NCBI RefSeq assembly: GCF_900176595.1
Contig: NZ_LT838813.1
Coordinates: 2,432,001-2,496,000, forward strand
From: Aquiflexum balticum DSM 16537
GTDB taxonomy: Bacteria > Bacteroidota > Bacteroidia > Cytophagales > Cyclobacteriaceae
Length of the DNA stretch: 64,000 nucleotides
Direction: 5' to 3'
A program made the translations under genes and the position numbers. Below are positions 15,040 through 23,729 of this stretch, in pieces; position 1 is the first letter of the stretch, and each line of letters starts with the position of its first letter. The notes beneath the pieces were generated by a model. That model saw only the letters and a program-made list of their open reading frames with translations, did no database searches and had not been told where the DNA came from.

Positions 15040-18000
15040 ATGAATCTCCGTTTTTCTCTAGCCATTTCTTTTTTATTCATGTATAGTTTCAAAGTGGCAG
15101 CCCAAGAGCTGCCCTTTGTTCATTATACCCCTGACAATGAATTGAATCCATTGCCGTCAGCAATGGCTACAAATGTTTTTCAAGACAGTGAGGGATTCAT
15201 TTGGATGGCAATTCATTCATCTGGTTTGGTTCGTTATGATGGAACCAAAAAGGATCTGTATGGGCAAAAGGATGGTGTCAAAGACCTTGGGGTTTGGCAG
15301 GTGGTAGAAGATAAATTAGGCTATCTGTGGGTAACATCCAATTCTGGGTTGGTGGTATCAAAAGAGCCCGTATCTAACTATAAAAACGGGCGGAGGTTAT
15401 CTTTTACCTCAGAATATGAGGGTAAATCCCTCTACTCCGAAATCGTCAATCTCAATCAAATAGCGGTAGATAGCAGTGGGATTGTTTGGGTCGGTACTGT
15501 AGGGAAAGGGTTTTTAAAATACCTGATCAATGAAAAAAGAAATCTGGAAGTAGATACATTAAATATCGAAAAGAAAGGCAATACGCCTCAGCAGATTACC
15601 ACAGTTTTTTCAGGAAAGGGAGGAATATTGGCGGGGATAGGTGGAGGCCAACTTGTCCGAATATCAGGCAATAAAATCCAATTGATTTATTCTTCCGGCA
15701 AAAACTCTGAAGATCAAAATTTTGCTTCCATTCTGGAAGATGAGAAAGGGAAAATTTGGGCTTATAGGCAAAATGGAGAAGTCCTTCTTTTCCAAAGTGA
15801 ATTAAGCGAACCTATAAAAATTGCTCAATTAAAGCAATCCAATATTGCCAGTCTTGCAACTGTGACTGAAGGTAGTGTATGGGCAGTAAGCGGAGTCAAT
15901 GGGATTATCAGATTCAATGATCAATCCGGGGAAATAATCGGTCTTTTCACCCGATCAAATGGGTTATTGAGCGATAATGTTTTTAATGTAAGCAAAGACA
16001 GGGAAGGAAACGTATGGATTGCCCAATCGGGAGGGATTTCAAAGTTGAGGTTTAATTTCAATGCTTTTGAAAATTTTAGCACCCGTTCTATAGCTGGAGA
16101 AAAGCCCATTTTACCTTCTGCTAAAGTAAACTCTATACTTACGGTTCCTGCCAGTTCTTACCCTTTTCGGGTTTTGGTTGGAACCGAGGGGGGTGTCTCT
16201 TGTATCTCCGAAGACGGGAGTTCCACCTATATTACCCAGGCAAATGGTCTAACAGGAGATTGGGTAAATGGTCTCGAATTGGATCTCGAAGGAAGGATTT
16301 GGATAGCCACCACCCAAGGGTTGAATGGGTTGGTATTTGATCCGAAACTGGTTCTAAAAGATGCAGTTGAACTCAAAACTATCACTATAAATGGGAAAAC
16401 AGGAATCCTATTTACTATCCCCAACAGTCCCCCCATTATTGCTTCTGAAAAATTGGTCATTAAGGGGTCCACTGAGGTAGAAGATATAAGCTCCATTTGG
16501 TTTGCTGGATTAAGGAGTATAGTCGGAATTGTCTCAGGGAAAATATATGTCTTTGGAATTGAATCGGGGCTTCCTCCTGTATTAAATAAATCGATAGCTT
16601 TTGATGGAAATGGACACCTTTGGGTTGGTACTGTGGATAAAGGAATTTACAGAAGTATTAAAAAAATAACATTAGCATCTCTTTCTAAAGATGCTGATTT
16701 TGCAGATGAGTCTAAACTTTTTGAGCAGTTCTGGTCAACCCAAAATGGTGCTCCAACAAATCACATTGAAAAATTATTGTGGAAAAACGGTAAAATGTGG
16801 GTTGGAACTCAAGAAGGCCTACTGCTACTTGATCAAAACGCAGGTGCCATTTTGGATCATATCACCAAAGAAAATGGATTGCCTGCCAACAATGCGGTTA
16901 GTTTTGCAGTGGCGCCTAATACTCAAAATCTCTGGATAGGTACTAATAGCGGCCTTGCAGAAGTTGATATGGAAAGTGGGAAAGTTCTCAACCAAGTGAC
17001 CAAACAGGATGGATTGATTGCAAATGAGGTTTGGCTTTATGGTTCTGTGAAAGTAAATGATGAGGGACTTGTTTATTATGGAACCTCCAATGGCCTATCA
17101 ATTTATAACCCACGGTTAGATAGAAAAAATAATGTTCCACCTGTAGTGGTGCTAACCTCCGCCTTGATATCATACAGAACCGAAGGCCGTAATGAAGCAA
17201 TATTTGAATACTCCGCCCTTAGTTTTTCAAATATTTCAGGGGTAAAATACAAAACCAGACTTGTTGGTTATGATGATGATTGGTCTCCCGAAACAAACCA
17301 AAAGAGACTGAGATATACTAATTTGCCTGCTTTCTTTTGGTCCAAATCATATACACTAGAGGTGATGGCCATCAATGACAGCGGCGTGGAATCCTCGGAG
17401 CCCATGACATATACCTTTTGGGTGAAGCCTATATGGTGGCTCCGTTGGTGGGCATTTTTGATCGTATTATTCATTTTCGGTATGGTTATTTTTTATTTAG
17501 ACAGAATCCAAAGGAAACGGGTCTTAAGAAAAGAACGGGAAATTGCCAAATTACGGGAAGCCGAACTCCAAGCAGAAGCTGCAATAGCCAAGTCATTGGC
17601 CTCAGAAGCGCAAGCCCAGGCACTTAAGGCAGATAACGAAAAAAAGGCAATAGAACTGGAAAAAATACAGGAATTGGAGAAAGCCTATCAGGAACTCAAG
17701 TCCGCCCAAAACCAGCTCATACAGGCAGAGAAAATGGCTTCTTTGGGAAGACTTGCCACAGGTATCGCACATGAAATAAAGAACCCGCTCAATTTTGTCA
17801 ACAATTTTGCCGCACTTTCCAGTGAATTAGTCGATGAATTGACCCAAGCCATGAGGGATAATAATCAGGTTGAAATCGACTATTTGATGGAAAACCTAAA
17901 AATCAATGCAGGTTTAATCGAGAATCATGGAAAACGAGCAGATGCAATTGTAAGGTCAATGATGCAGCATACGCGTTTGGGGAAATCAACTTTTGAAATA

Positions 18001-18480
18001 GTTGAAATCAATAATCTTGTCGAAAAATACATCGATCTAACCTACAACAGTAAAGGCGCCAATAATCCCGGTTTTTTTACCACAATTAAAAAAGATTTCC
18101 AGCCAAACTTGAAGAAAGTTAAAGTATCGGGCCAAGAGATTGGTCAGGTTCTAATCAATATTATTGGAAATGCATTTGATGCGGTTTGGGAAAAAACCAA
18201 AAACAACCCAGTAGGATTTGAACCTGAGGTTACGGTTTCCACTTTTATGGCCGGGGATAAGGTAGGAATCAGGATTTCAGATAATGGACCGGGAGTACCA
18301 AGTGAGAATCAAGAGAAAATTTTTGAGCCCTTTTTTACTACCAAACCTACAGGAGAAGGGACAGGACTCGGTCTTAGCTTAAGCTATGAAATCATTACCC
18401 ACGGACATAATGGATCTTTGCTCTTGGAAAAGAAAAATGGTGAAGGTGCTTCGTTTGTTATTTTACTTCCTGTTTACTAA
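15040..18480 (+). CDS. Two-component-propeller sensor histidine kinase
   Basis: 1146 residues. After a signal peptide (FKVAAQ) there are two beta-propellers of Reg_prop repeats (FIWMAIHSSGLVRYDG, LWVGTVDKGIYR, LWIGTNSGLAEVD), a Y_Y_Y domain (about 720-790), one membrane helix (about 800-822) and a cytoplasmic coiled coil. HisKA has the phospho-acceptor in GIAHEIKNPLNF (near residue 910). HATPase_c has its N box (IGNAFDAV), DNGPGVP and GTGLGLSLS. Unlike many Bacteroidetes hybrids it has no receiver or AraC domain, so it must signal to a separate regulator not found nearby. The ligand is probably a periplasmic glycan or cell-wall signal, by analogy only. The upstream lipoprotein is the best candidate partner. 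Confidence 0.93.
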   Translation: MNLRFSLAISFLFMYSFKVAAQELPFVHYTPDNELNPLPSAMATNVFQDSEGFIWMAIHSSGLVRYDGTKKDLYGQKDGVKDLGVWQVVEDKLGYLWVTSNSGLVVSKEPVSNYKNGRRLSFTSEYEGKSLYSEIVNLNQIAVDSSGIVWVGTVGKGFLKYLINEKRNLEVDTLNIEKKGNTPQQITTVFSGKGGILAGIGGGQLVRISGNKIQLIYSSGKNSEDQNFASILEDEKGKIWAYRQNGEVLLFQSELSEPIKIAQLKQSNIASLATVTEGSVWAVSGVNGIIRFNDQSGEIIGLFTRSNGLLSDNVFNVSKDREGNVWIAQSGGISKLRFNFNAFENFSTRSIAGEKPILPSAKVNSILTVPASSYPFRVLVGTEGGVSCISEDGSSTYITQANGLTGDWVNGLELDLEGRIWIATTQGLNGLVFDPKLVLKDAVELKTITINGKTGILFTIPNSPPIIASEKLVIKGSTEVEDISSIWFAGLRSIVGIVSGKIYVFGIESGLPPVLNKSIAFDGNGHLWVGTVDKGIYRSIKKITLASLSKDADFADESKLFEQFWSTQNGAPTNHIEKLLWKNGKMWVGTQEGLLLLDQNAGAILDHITKENGLPANNAVSFAVAPNTQNLWIGTNSGLAEVDMESGKVLNQVTKQDGLIANEVWLYGSVKVNDEGLVYYGTSNGLSIYNPRLDRKNNVPPVVVLTSALISYRTEGRNEAIFEYSALSFSNISGVKYKTRLVGYDDDWSPETNQKRLRYTNLPAFFWSKSYTLEVMAINDSGVESSEPMTYTFWVKPIWWLRWWAFLIVLFIFGMVIFYLDRIQRKRVLRKEREIAKLREAELQAEAAIAKSLASEAQAQALKADNEKKAIELEKIQELEKAYQELKSAQNQLIQAEKMASLGRLATGIAHEIKNPLNFVNNFAALSSELVDELTQAMRDNNQVEIDYLMENLKINAGLIENHGKRADAIVRSMMQHTRLGKSTFEIVEINNLVEKYIDLTYNSKGANNPGFFTTIKKDFQPNLKKVKVSGQEIGQVLINIIGNAFDAVWEKTKNNPVGFEPEVTVSTFMAGDKVGIRISDNGPGVPSENQEKIFEPFFTTKPTGEGTGLGLSLSYEIITHGHNGSLLLEKKNGEGASFVILLPVY

Positions 18481-18622
18481 CCTCCTATTAAATGGGATTT
18501 TTTTTTGAGAATTAAATTCAAATAACCGCTCCAGATCATTGGCCCAAGCCTCCTCTGATATTTTTTCTTTATTGGCATGGTAAAATTAGCCCTAAACAAA
18601 AGTCATCTGAGGCTTATTCGTC

Positions 18623-19000
18623 TTATTTATTTGAATGAAGGGCGATTTCATTTCCTTCACAATCATGAAACAGAGCCATGAATCCAATGTTCGGGGCAAT
18701 TTCTGTTTTGGATTGAATGATCTTCCCGCCGGCTTTCTCAATTTTACTGAGCTCTACACTAACATCTTCAGATGAAAAATATATTTTGGTGCCCTCAGCG
18801 CTCGGTTTGTAGTATCCTTCAGCTTTCACAAGACTTCCTCCCGCACCCTGCTTGCTTTCATCCCAAGGAAACCATGCCATGTCGATGGGTCCCATTTGAT
18901 GACGATCCAATTTACAATCAAACACGGCTTCGTAAAAAGCTATTGCTCTTTCCATATTTTCGACCGGAATCTCGAACCAGCCAACGCTTACATGTCTCAT
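18623..19000 (-). CDS. VOC family (glyoxalase-like) protein
   Basis: 125 residues from the ATG at 19000 (MRHVSVGWFEIPVENMERA). A start further upstream would add an unrelated hydrophobic leader. The beta-alpha-beta-beta-beta modules of the vicinal oxygen chelate fold are seen twice: WFEIPVENMERAIAFYEAVF, then KIYFSSEDVSVELSKIEKAGGKII with the closing GNEIALHS. It is close to a widespread small VOC group annotated as glyoxalase/bleomycin-resistance-like, with no known substrate. Cytoplasmic. Monocistronic and divergent from the Gfo/Idh/MocA gene. The gap 18481-18622 shows only a T-rich end after the kinase gene. Confidence 0.88.
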   Translation of the reverse strand: MRHVSVGWFEIPVENMERAIAFYEAVFDCKLDRHQMGPIDMAWFPWDESKQGAGGSLVKAEGYYKPSAEGTKIYFSSEDVSVELSKIEKAGGKIIQSKTEIAPNIGFMALFHDCEGNEIALHSNK

Positions 19001-19071
19001 AATGATTAGGGTTTTAATCCATAAATTTAAATAAATTCGTTCAAAATTTTCCATATCAAAATAACAGCCTT

Positions 19072-20094
19072 ATGAAAAGTAGAAACCTGAATTCAAGAAG
19101 ATTATTTTTAAAAACATCCTCAATTGCCGGTATCGGTTTAGGGATTTTTGGGAATTCGCTCGGATTTTCTTCTGATGAAATAAATGATCCTAAGGAAAAA
19201 AAAGTCGGGATTATTGGGCTTGACACCTCCCATAGCATAGCCTTTACCAAAGTGCTGAACGGGCATAAAGATTCCAAGGATTATTTGGGATACCATGTGG
19301 TTGCGGCCTATCCTTATGGAAGCAGGGATATCAAATCAAGTATGGATAGAATTCCCGGCTATACGGAGGAGATCAAAAAAATGGGAATTGAAATAGTGAG
19401 TTCCATTGCTGAACTTATGGATAGGGTTGATGTGGTCTTATTGGAAACCAATGACGGTAAACTCCATTTGGAACAGGCAATGGAGGTTTTTAAAGCCGGA
19501 AAGCGTATGTTTATTGATAAACCCATGACAGCATCCTTGAAAGATGCGATAGCGATTTTTGAGGCAGCTGAAAAATTCAAGATTCCGGTTTTTTCTTCCT
19601 CGTCATTAAGGTATATCACCGGAATAGATAAAATCGATAAAAAAACAGTTGTGGGGGCAAGCGCCTTTAGTCCGGCAGAATTGGAACCTACACATCCGGA
19701 TTTGTTCTGGTATGGCATTCATGGTGTAGAGACATTATTTACGGTGATGGGAACAGGCTGTGAATCTGTAGTAAGGGTCAGTACCAAAGATACCGATGTC
19801 GTAGTCGGAACATGGAAGGATGGTCGGATAGGGACATTCAGAGGAACACGATCCGGCAAACATGATTATGGAGGAATGGCATTCACCGAATCAGGAAATA
19901 TAGTCTTGGGACCTTATGCAGGATATGAACCCCTTTTAGTGGAAATTGTAAAATATTTTGAAACCGGAATTGTTCCAGTACAACCAGAAGAAACCTTAGA
20001 AATACTTGCCTTTATGGAAGCAGCCGATGAAAGCAAGAGGTTGGGCGGAAGAAGTGTCAAATTGGAGGAGATAGTGAAAATGGACAGAGGATAG
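19072..20094 (+). CDS. Gfo/Idh/MocA family oxidoreductase, Tat-exported
   Basis: 340 residues. A Tat signal (SRRLFLKTSSIAGIGLG) precedes a Rossmann domain whose usual GxGxxG is replaced by GLDTSH (VGIIGLDTSHS). The EKP motif is present as DKP (FIDKPMTAS). The C-terminal domain contains HPDLFWYGIHGVETLFTVMG, typical of the GFO_IDH_MocA_C-like branch. Members oxidise sugars or cyclitols with bound NAD(P). Export by Tat suggests it folds with its cofactor and works in the periplasm. The altered nucleotide loop leaves cofactor use in doubt. No operon partner: a VOC gene lies divergent and a Fic gene convergent. Confidence 0.85.
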   Translation: MKSRNLNSRRLFLKTSSIAGIGLGIFGNSLGFSSDEINDPKEKKVGIIGLDTSHSIAFTKVLNGHKDSKDYLGYHVVAAYPYGSRDIKSSMDRIPGYTEEIKKMGIEIVSSIAELMDRVDVVLLETNDGKLHLEQAMEVFKAGKRMFIDKPMTASLKDAIAIFEAAEKFKIPVFSSSSLRYITGIDKIDKKTVVGASAFSPAELEPTHPDLFWYGIHGVETLFTVMGTGCESVVRVSTKDTDVVVGTWKDGRIGTFRGTRSGKHDYGGMAFTESGNIVLGPYAGYEPLLVEIVKYFETGIVPVQPEETLEILAFMEAADESKRLGGRSVKLEEIVKMDRG

Positions 20095-20173
20095 TTATCC
20101 AAACTTTCAACTTGGAAAATAAACATTGAAATGGAATTTCATACCGCCCTTTAATAAAAGAGGGGGGAGAGAT

Positions 20174-20258
20174 TAAAGTGAGCGTTTTTGTCCCTTTAGG
20201 GACTTAATATGGGTAGAAAAAAAATGGTTAAAGTCGCTTTCCGTGCCTTTAGGTATGG
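20174..20258. repeat. Two diverged tandem REP-like palindromes with TTTA loops
   Basis: TAAAGT...GTCCC-TTTA-GGGAC (20174-20203) and TAAAGT...CCGTGCC-TTTA-GGTATGG (20229-20258) share their lead-in and loop. The second closes with G:U pairs. They lie between convergent genes and could also act as terminators. Confidence 0.45.
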
Positions 20259-20318
20259 TATATATTCTATCCTTTTATTTCGGTCAAAATCTCATTTAAA
20301 AAAAAGGCCAAGGAAAGA

Positions 20319-21716
20319 TTAAACCTTCCTCGACCAATTCTCCTTCCATATCTTAAACTCAGAAAGAGAAACCCTGAACCTTGCAAAACTCCCTTCGTGG
20401 ATGGCAAGTAATTCACCTTCCACAAATTCCGCAAACTTGTCTCGATCTTCTTTCGGAAGTTTTGCTGCTTTTGATTTGATCAATTCAGAACCTTCTTTGG
20501 GACTCAGATTTGCCGAGATGATCTCAGTAATCAGATTTTTGATTTCATCCCTATATTTGGTCCTGAAAGGATCCGGCTCACTGACATTCTGTCGAATCGC
20601 TGCATAGCGAACGGCAGATTTCTCATAAGCCCACATAAAGATATCCTTCAACAGATCCATTTGATTCAACTCATAAACCCCGAGAATCCCTTGCGTGTAA
20701 AGTTCATTGGGAACTTCCACAAAAGAAATCGGTGAAAGGTTATGCTTGAACAATGGAATATTGGCAGCCAATCGGGAAGTCCTTTTATTGACATCATCAA
20801 AAGGCTGCAAATAGGGAAGGTGTACCATCATAAAGAATGCCTGTTCAAAGGGATTCTCGATGGCTTTTGCTTTTTCTAAAATCAGATCAAACAGCTCCGC
20901 TATCAATTGTGGAATCGACAGCGGAGTATAAGCCGATTGATAAATACCGACAGGAATAGACCTCAACCTACCGATTGAATTAGGGTCACGCATCAGGTTA
21001 TCAGCCAATAATGCATGAAGATTCAAAAGGATATACTTGTTGAAGTCAATTTCCTCACCCAATTGAATCAAAAACTCAATCGCATCCTTGTGATTGATGA
21101 TCATTTGCGCCTCTTCCAGGGATTTGCCCTCAGCCGACTCACCCAATTCAATCAACCTTTGGGTATCCAACAAAGAATAAGTATTTCCTTCCAGCCTACT
21201 TGAGTTCCAAGAAAGGTCAATCAACAACCTGTTCAGGATTTCCCTGGCATGGGTCCCGGCAGGTTGATTTTTATTGTTGGTTTGACCCAATACAGTCAGT
21301 TTATGGATTTCATCATAAGTCAGGTAGGCATCAAAATTTGGTCTGTAAGATTTCAGAAGGTTTAAATTGTAACCCACCTTTTTTCGTTCCAGAAGTGGTT
21401 TTGACAGGTAAGCTATAATTCCCTTCCCCTCTTTGGAAATTGAAATCCCCTCTTTCTTGGGACGGATAAGCTTTTCCTGCTCTCTTTCCATGACAAGACT
21501 TAGCCCATGAGAAATATGGTATTTGGTGGACTTTGATCCCCCAGAGGTATAAATTTCTCCCTCCTCCTTTAATGTCTTGAGTCGACGCTGTAAAGTCCTT
21601 AGCTCCAAGTCCACCCCATCACCATGCAGGATATCCTCAATAGAAGCACCATAAGGGAATCTCTCTATAATCCCTTTGATAACCAGAAGATCTCGTTTTG
21701 TGGATACATTAACCAT
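20319..21716 (-). CDS. HTH-Fic domain protein lacking the catalytic histidine
   Basis: 465 residues. Residues 1-70 form a winged helix (ASIEDILHGDGVDLELRTLQRRLKTLKEEGEI, DeoR/replication-repressor-like). A Fic_N region and the Fic fold follow. The inhibitory helix is present (SSRLEGN, 173-178), as in class II Fic enzymes. The active loop reads QPFDDVNKR (304-312) instead of HPFxxGNGR, so the catalytic His is Gln and two Gly are changed. Such a protein is unlikely to AMPylate. It may be a sensor or transcription regulator that has kept the nucleotide pocket. The promoter region has five TTGTCG-type sites, which fits autoregulation. Confidence 0.88.
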   Translation of the reverse strand: MVNVSTKRDLLVIKGIIERFPYGASIEDILHGDGVDLELRTLQRRLKTLKEEGEIYTSGGSKSTKYHISHGLSLVMEREQEKLIRPKKEGISISKEGKGIIAYLSKPLLERKKVGYNLNLLKSYRPNFDAYLTYDEIHKLTVLGQTNNKNQPAGTHAREILNRLLIDLSWNSSRLEGNTYSLLDTQRLIELGESAEGKSLEEAQMIINHKDAIEFLIQLGEEIDFNKYILLNLHALLADNLMRDPNSIGRLRSIPVGIYQSAYTPLSIPQLIAELFDLILEKAKAIENPFEQAFFMMVHLPYLQPFDDVNKRTSRLAANIPLFKHNLSPISFVEVPNELYTQGILGVYELNQMDLLKDIFMWAYEKSAVRYAAIRQNVSEPDPFRTKYRDEIKNLITEIISANLSPKEGSELIKSKAAKLPKEDRDKFAEFVEGELLAIHEGSFARFRVSLSEFKIWKENWSRKV

Positions 21717-21805
21717 TGTCGCAAATTTAATTATTCACGACAAATTTATGACAAATATTTAGAAAAAAGAATTTAAACGACAATATTTTATACATTCACG
21801 ACAAA
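21716..21805 (-). promoter_or_regulatory. Cluster of TTGTCG sites upstream of the HTH-Fic gene (possible operator)
   Basis: CGACAA occurs at 21738, 21778 and 21799, TGACAA at 21749, and the inverse TTGTCG at 21716, touching the start codon. The 12-mer ATTCACGACAAA appears twice (21733 and 21794). Read on the gene strand, TAAATTTG boxes of the -7 type lie among them. The arrangement suggests an autoregulatory operator. Confidence 0.5.
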
Positions 21806-21849
21806 AAGTATTTACTGCATTTATAAAAAGTTCAAGAATCAGGAGGTTT

Positions 21850-23727
21850 TTATTTAAGATTTTGCTGAAACACAACTTTGCCATCCTTGAAGATTTTTTG
21901 AACATAAATCTGACACCCTTCTTCCAAAGAAAAAATAACCACATCATTTTTTTGATCCAAATCCATATAAGCAGCAGGAATGGTGGATGCCATTTTCCAG
22001 GCATCTGAAAGGGATTTCAATTTCTTGTCAATTAGATATTGTACTCCTTCCAATAAACATTTACTTGCTCCTGCCAAAAGGCCATTTCCATGTTTTAATG
22101 CCAGTTTCCCATTTGGTTCCAGAATCACTTGTTCACCGATATGAGTGCCGTATTCTCCCGCTTCCATGCCACAAAACATCGTGCTGTCACTGACCAAAAA
22201 AGCTTTTTCACCTTTGGTTTTCAAAACCACTTTCAGAAAAGATTCCCCCAAGTGAAAACCATCTGCAATCAGGCTGGCATACAATCCATCATGAGCCAAT
22301 TGATCCCAAAGGATATTGGGATGACGGGGAAGCATCAAAGGAACCGCATTGCCCAAATGGGTGGAAAGACTTGCGCCGGCTTCTGCAGCCTTAGTGATTT
22401 CCCCAGACAACGCTAGGCTATGCCCAATCGCAACCTTAATTCCTGATTCTTGACATTTTTTGATTAAGTCCATTGCCCCTTCTAATTCAGGTGCCAGAGT
22501 AATCAATTTTATCAAACCTCCCGAAGCATCCTGAAATTCTTCAATCAATTCCCAGTTTGGAGACTGAATATATTTAAGATTGTGTGCCCCTCTTGCCCCA
22601 TCTTTTGGGGAGATAAAAGGCCCTTCCAGATGAATTCCGGCCACACAGGATGCAATCAAAGGGTGTTGATAAACGGCCTGACGAAAAGTTTTGAGTATCC
22701 GTAGGATATTATTCTTTTCATTGGTGATCAGTGTTGGGAAAAATACAGTAACTCCCTTGCTAAGGAGATATTGAGCAGCCTTTAATATTTCCTCCACAGA
22801 AAGATTTTCATTGTTGAAATCCACCCCATTGACCCCATTTACCTGCAGGTCCACCAAACCCGGAGCGAAAAAAAGATGCGAATCCGATTCATTTGGAGTC
22901 GGTTTGACACGGGTTTCAATCAGTTTGTTTTCGGAATTGAACAATGTATAGTAGCCGCTCAATAGGTCTTTTCCAATGGTTTCTTTTTCTAAGAAGATTT
23001 GTTCTTTGTAAGCATCTTTATCTGTAAACAAATGGCAATCCCCATGAATCCTTAAAATTGAAGCAGGGCATTGAGTTCCAATGAAACCGTAAAGAGCTTT
23101 TTGCAATGCTTCCTTCTTGTTTTTACCCGGAACAACACAGGAAATAAAATCTGCATTCAACAGAGCGGGAACAGTTAGGGTAAGCGCATGTTTAGGTACT
23201 TTCTGCAAATTGGGAAAACAGCCATCATTTACCTGCTGCTGTCGGCATGCTGTATCAAGGGTTACTTTTTTTACAATGGCAGGATCATTGAATAAGGCTA
23301 CAGGGGGGTCGTTAAAAGCAATATGTCCGTTTTCCCCAATCCCCATACAGACAATATCAATCGGGGATGCTTCTATAAGGGCAGCATATCGGAGACCTTC
23401 TGACTCAGGATCATTGTTGCCATCAATAAAGTGGATTTCCCTGAAAGGTACTTGATCAAATATTTTCCTTTTGAGAAAATTAGCAAAAAGGGCAGGATGA
23501 TCTTTTGGCAGTCCGAGATACTCATCCATATGAAATGCAGTGATCCTGTTCCATGGGATGTCCTTGATATTGACCAGTGATTCCAGAAACTCATTTTGGG
23601 AAGGTGCCGCCGCAAATACCATCCTTATGGATTCTTTTTTGGAAAGTAATTCAAGGATTTTTGACGCCACAACTTTTGCTGCAGCCTCACCCATTTCCTT
23701 CCTCGAATCGAAAACATTTACTTCCAT
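21850..23727 (-). CDS. NagB-NagA fusion: glucosamine-6-P deaminase-like plus GlcNAc-6-P deacetylase
   Basis: 625 residues with two complete enzyme domains. Residues 1-240 are NagB-like: FHMDEYLGLPKDHP and MGIGENGHIAFNDP. The second motif has Asn and Asp where E. coli NagB has catalytic Asp141 and Glu148, so this half belongs to the GIGENGH variant group. Residues about 265-625 are NagA-like: APGLVDLQVNG, HLEGPFISPKDGARGAHN, AIGHS, STHLGNA, DGFHLG and the catalytic Asp of LVSDS. Together they would turn GlcNAc-6-P into GlcN-6-P and then fructose-6-P plus ammonia. Two bases separate it from the upstream symporter gene. No kinase is nearby. Last gene of a three-gene operon. Confidence 0.92.
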   Translation of the reverse strand: MEVNVFDSRKEMGEAAAKVVASKILELLSKKESIRMVFAAAPSQNEFLESLVNIKDIPWNRITAFHMDEYLGLPKDHPALFANFLKRKIFDQVPFREIHFIDGNNDPESEGLRYAALIEASPIDIVCMGIGENGHIAFNDPPVALFNDPAIVKKVTLDTACRQQQVNDGCFPNLQKVPKHALTLTVPALLNADFISCVVPGKNKKEALQKALYGFIGTQCPASILRIHGDCHLFTDKDAYKEQIFLEKETIGKDLLSGYYTLFNSENKLIETRVKPTPNESDSHLFFAPGLVDLQVNGVNGVDFNNENLSVEEILKAAQYLLSKGVTVFFPTLITNEKNNILRILKTFRQAVYQHPLIASCVAGIHLEGPFISPKDGARGAHNLKYIQSPNWELIEEFQDASGGLIKLITLAPELEGAMDLIKKCQESGIKVAIGHSLALSGEITKAAEAGASLSTHLGNAVPLMLPRHPNILWDQLAHDGLYASLIADGFHLGESFLKVVLKTKGEKAFLVSDSTMFCGMEAGEYGTHIGEQVILEPNGKLALKHGNGLLAGASKCLLEGVQYLIDKKLKSLSDAWKMASTIPAAYMDLDQKNDVVIFSLEEGCQIYVQKIFKDGKVVFQQNLK

Positions 23728-23729
23728 TT

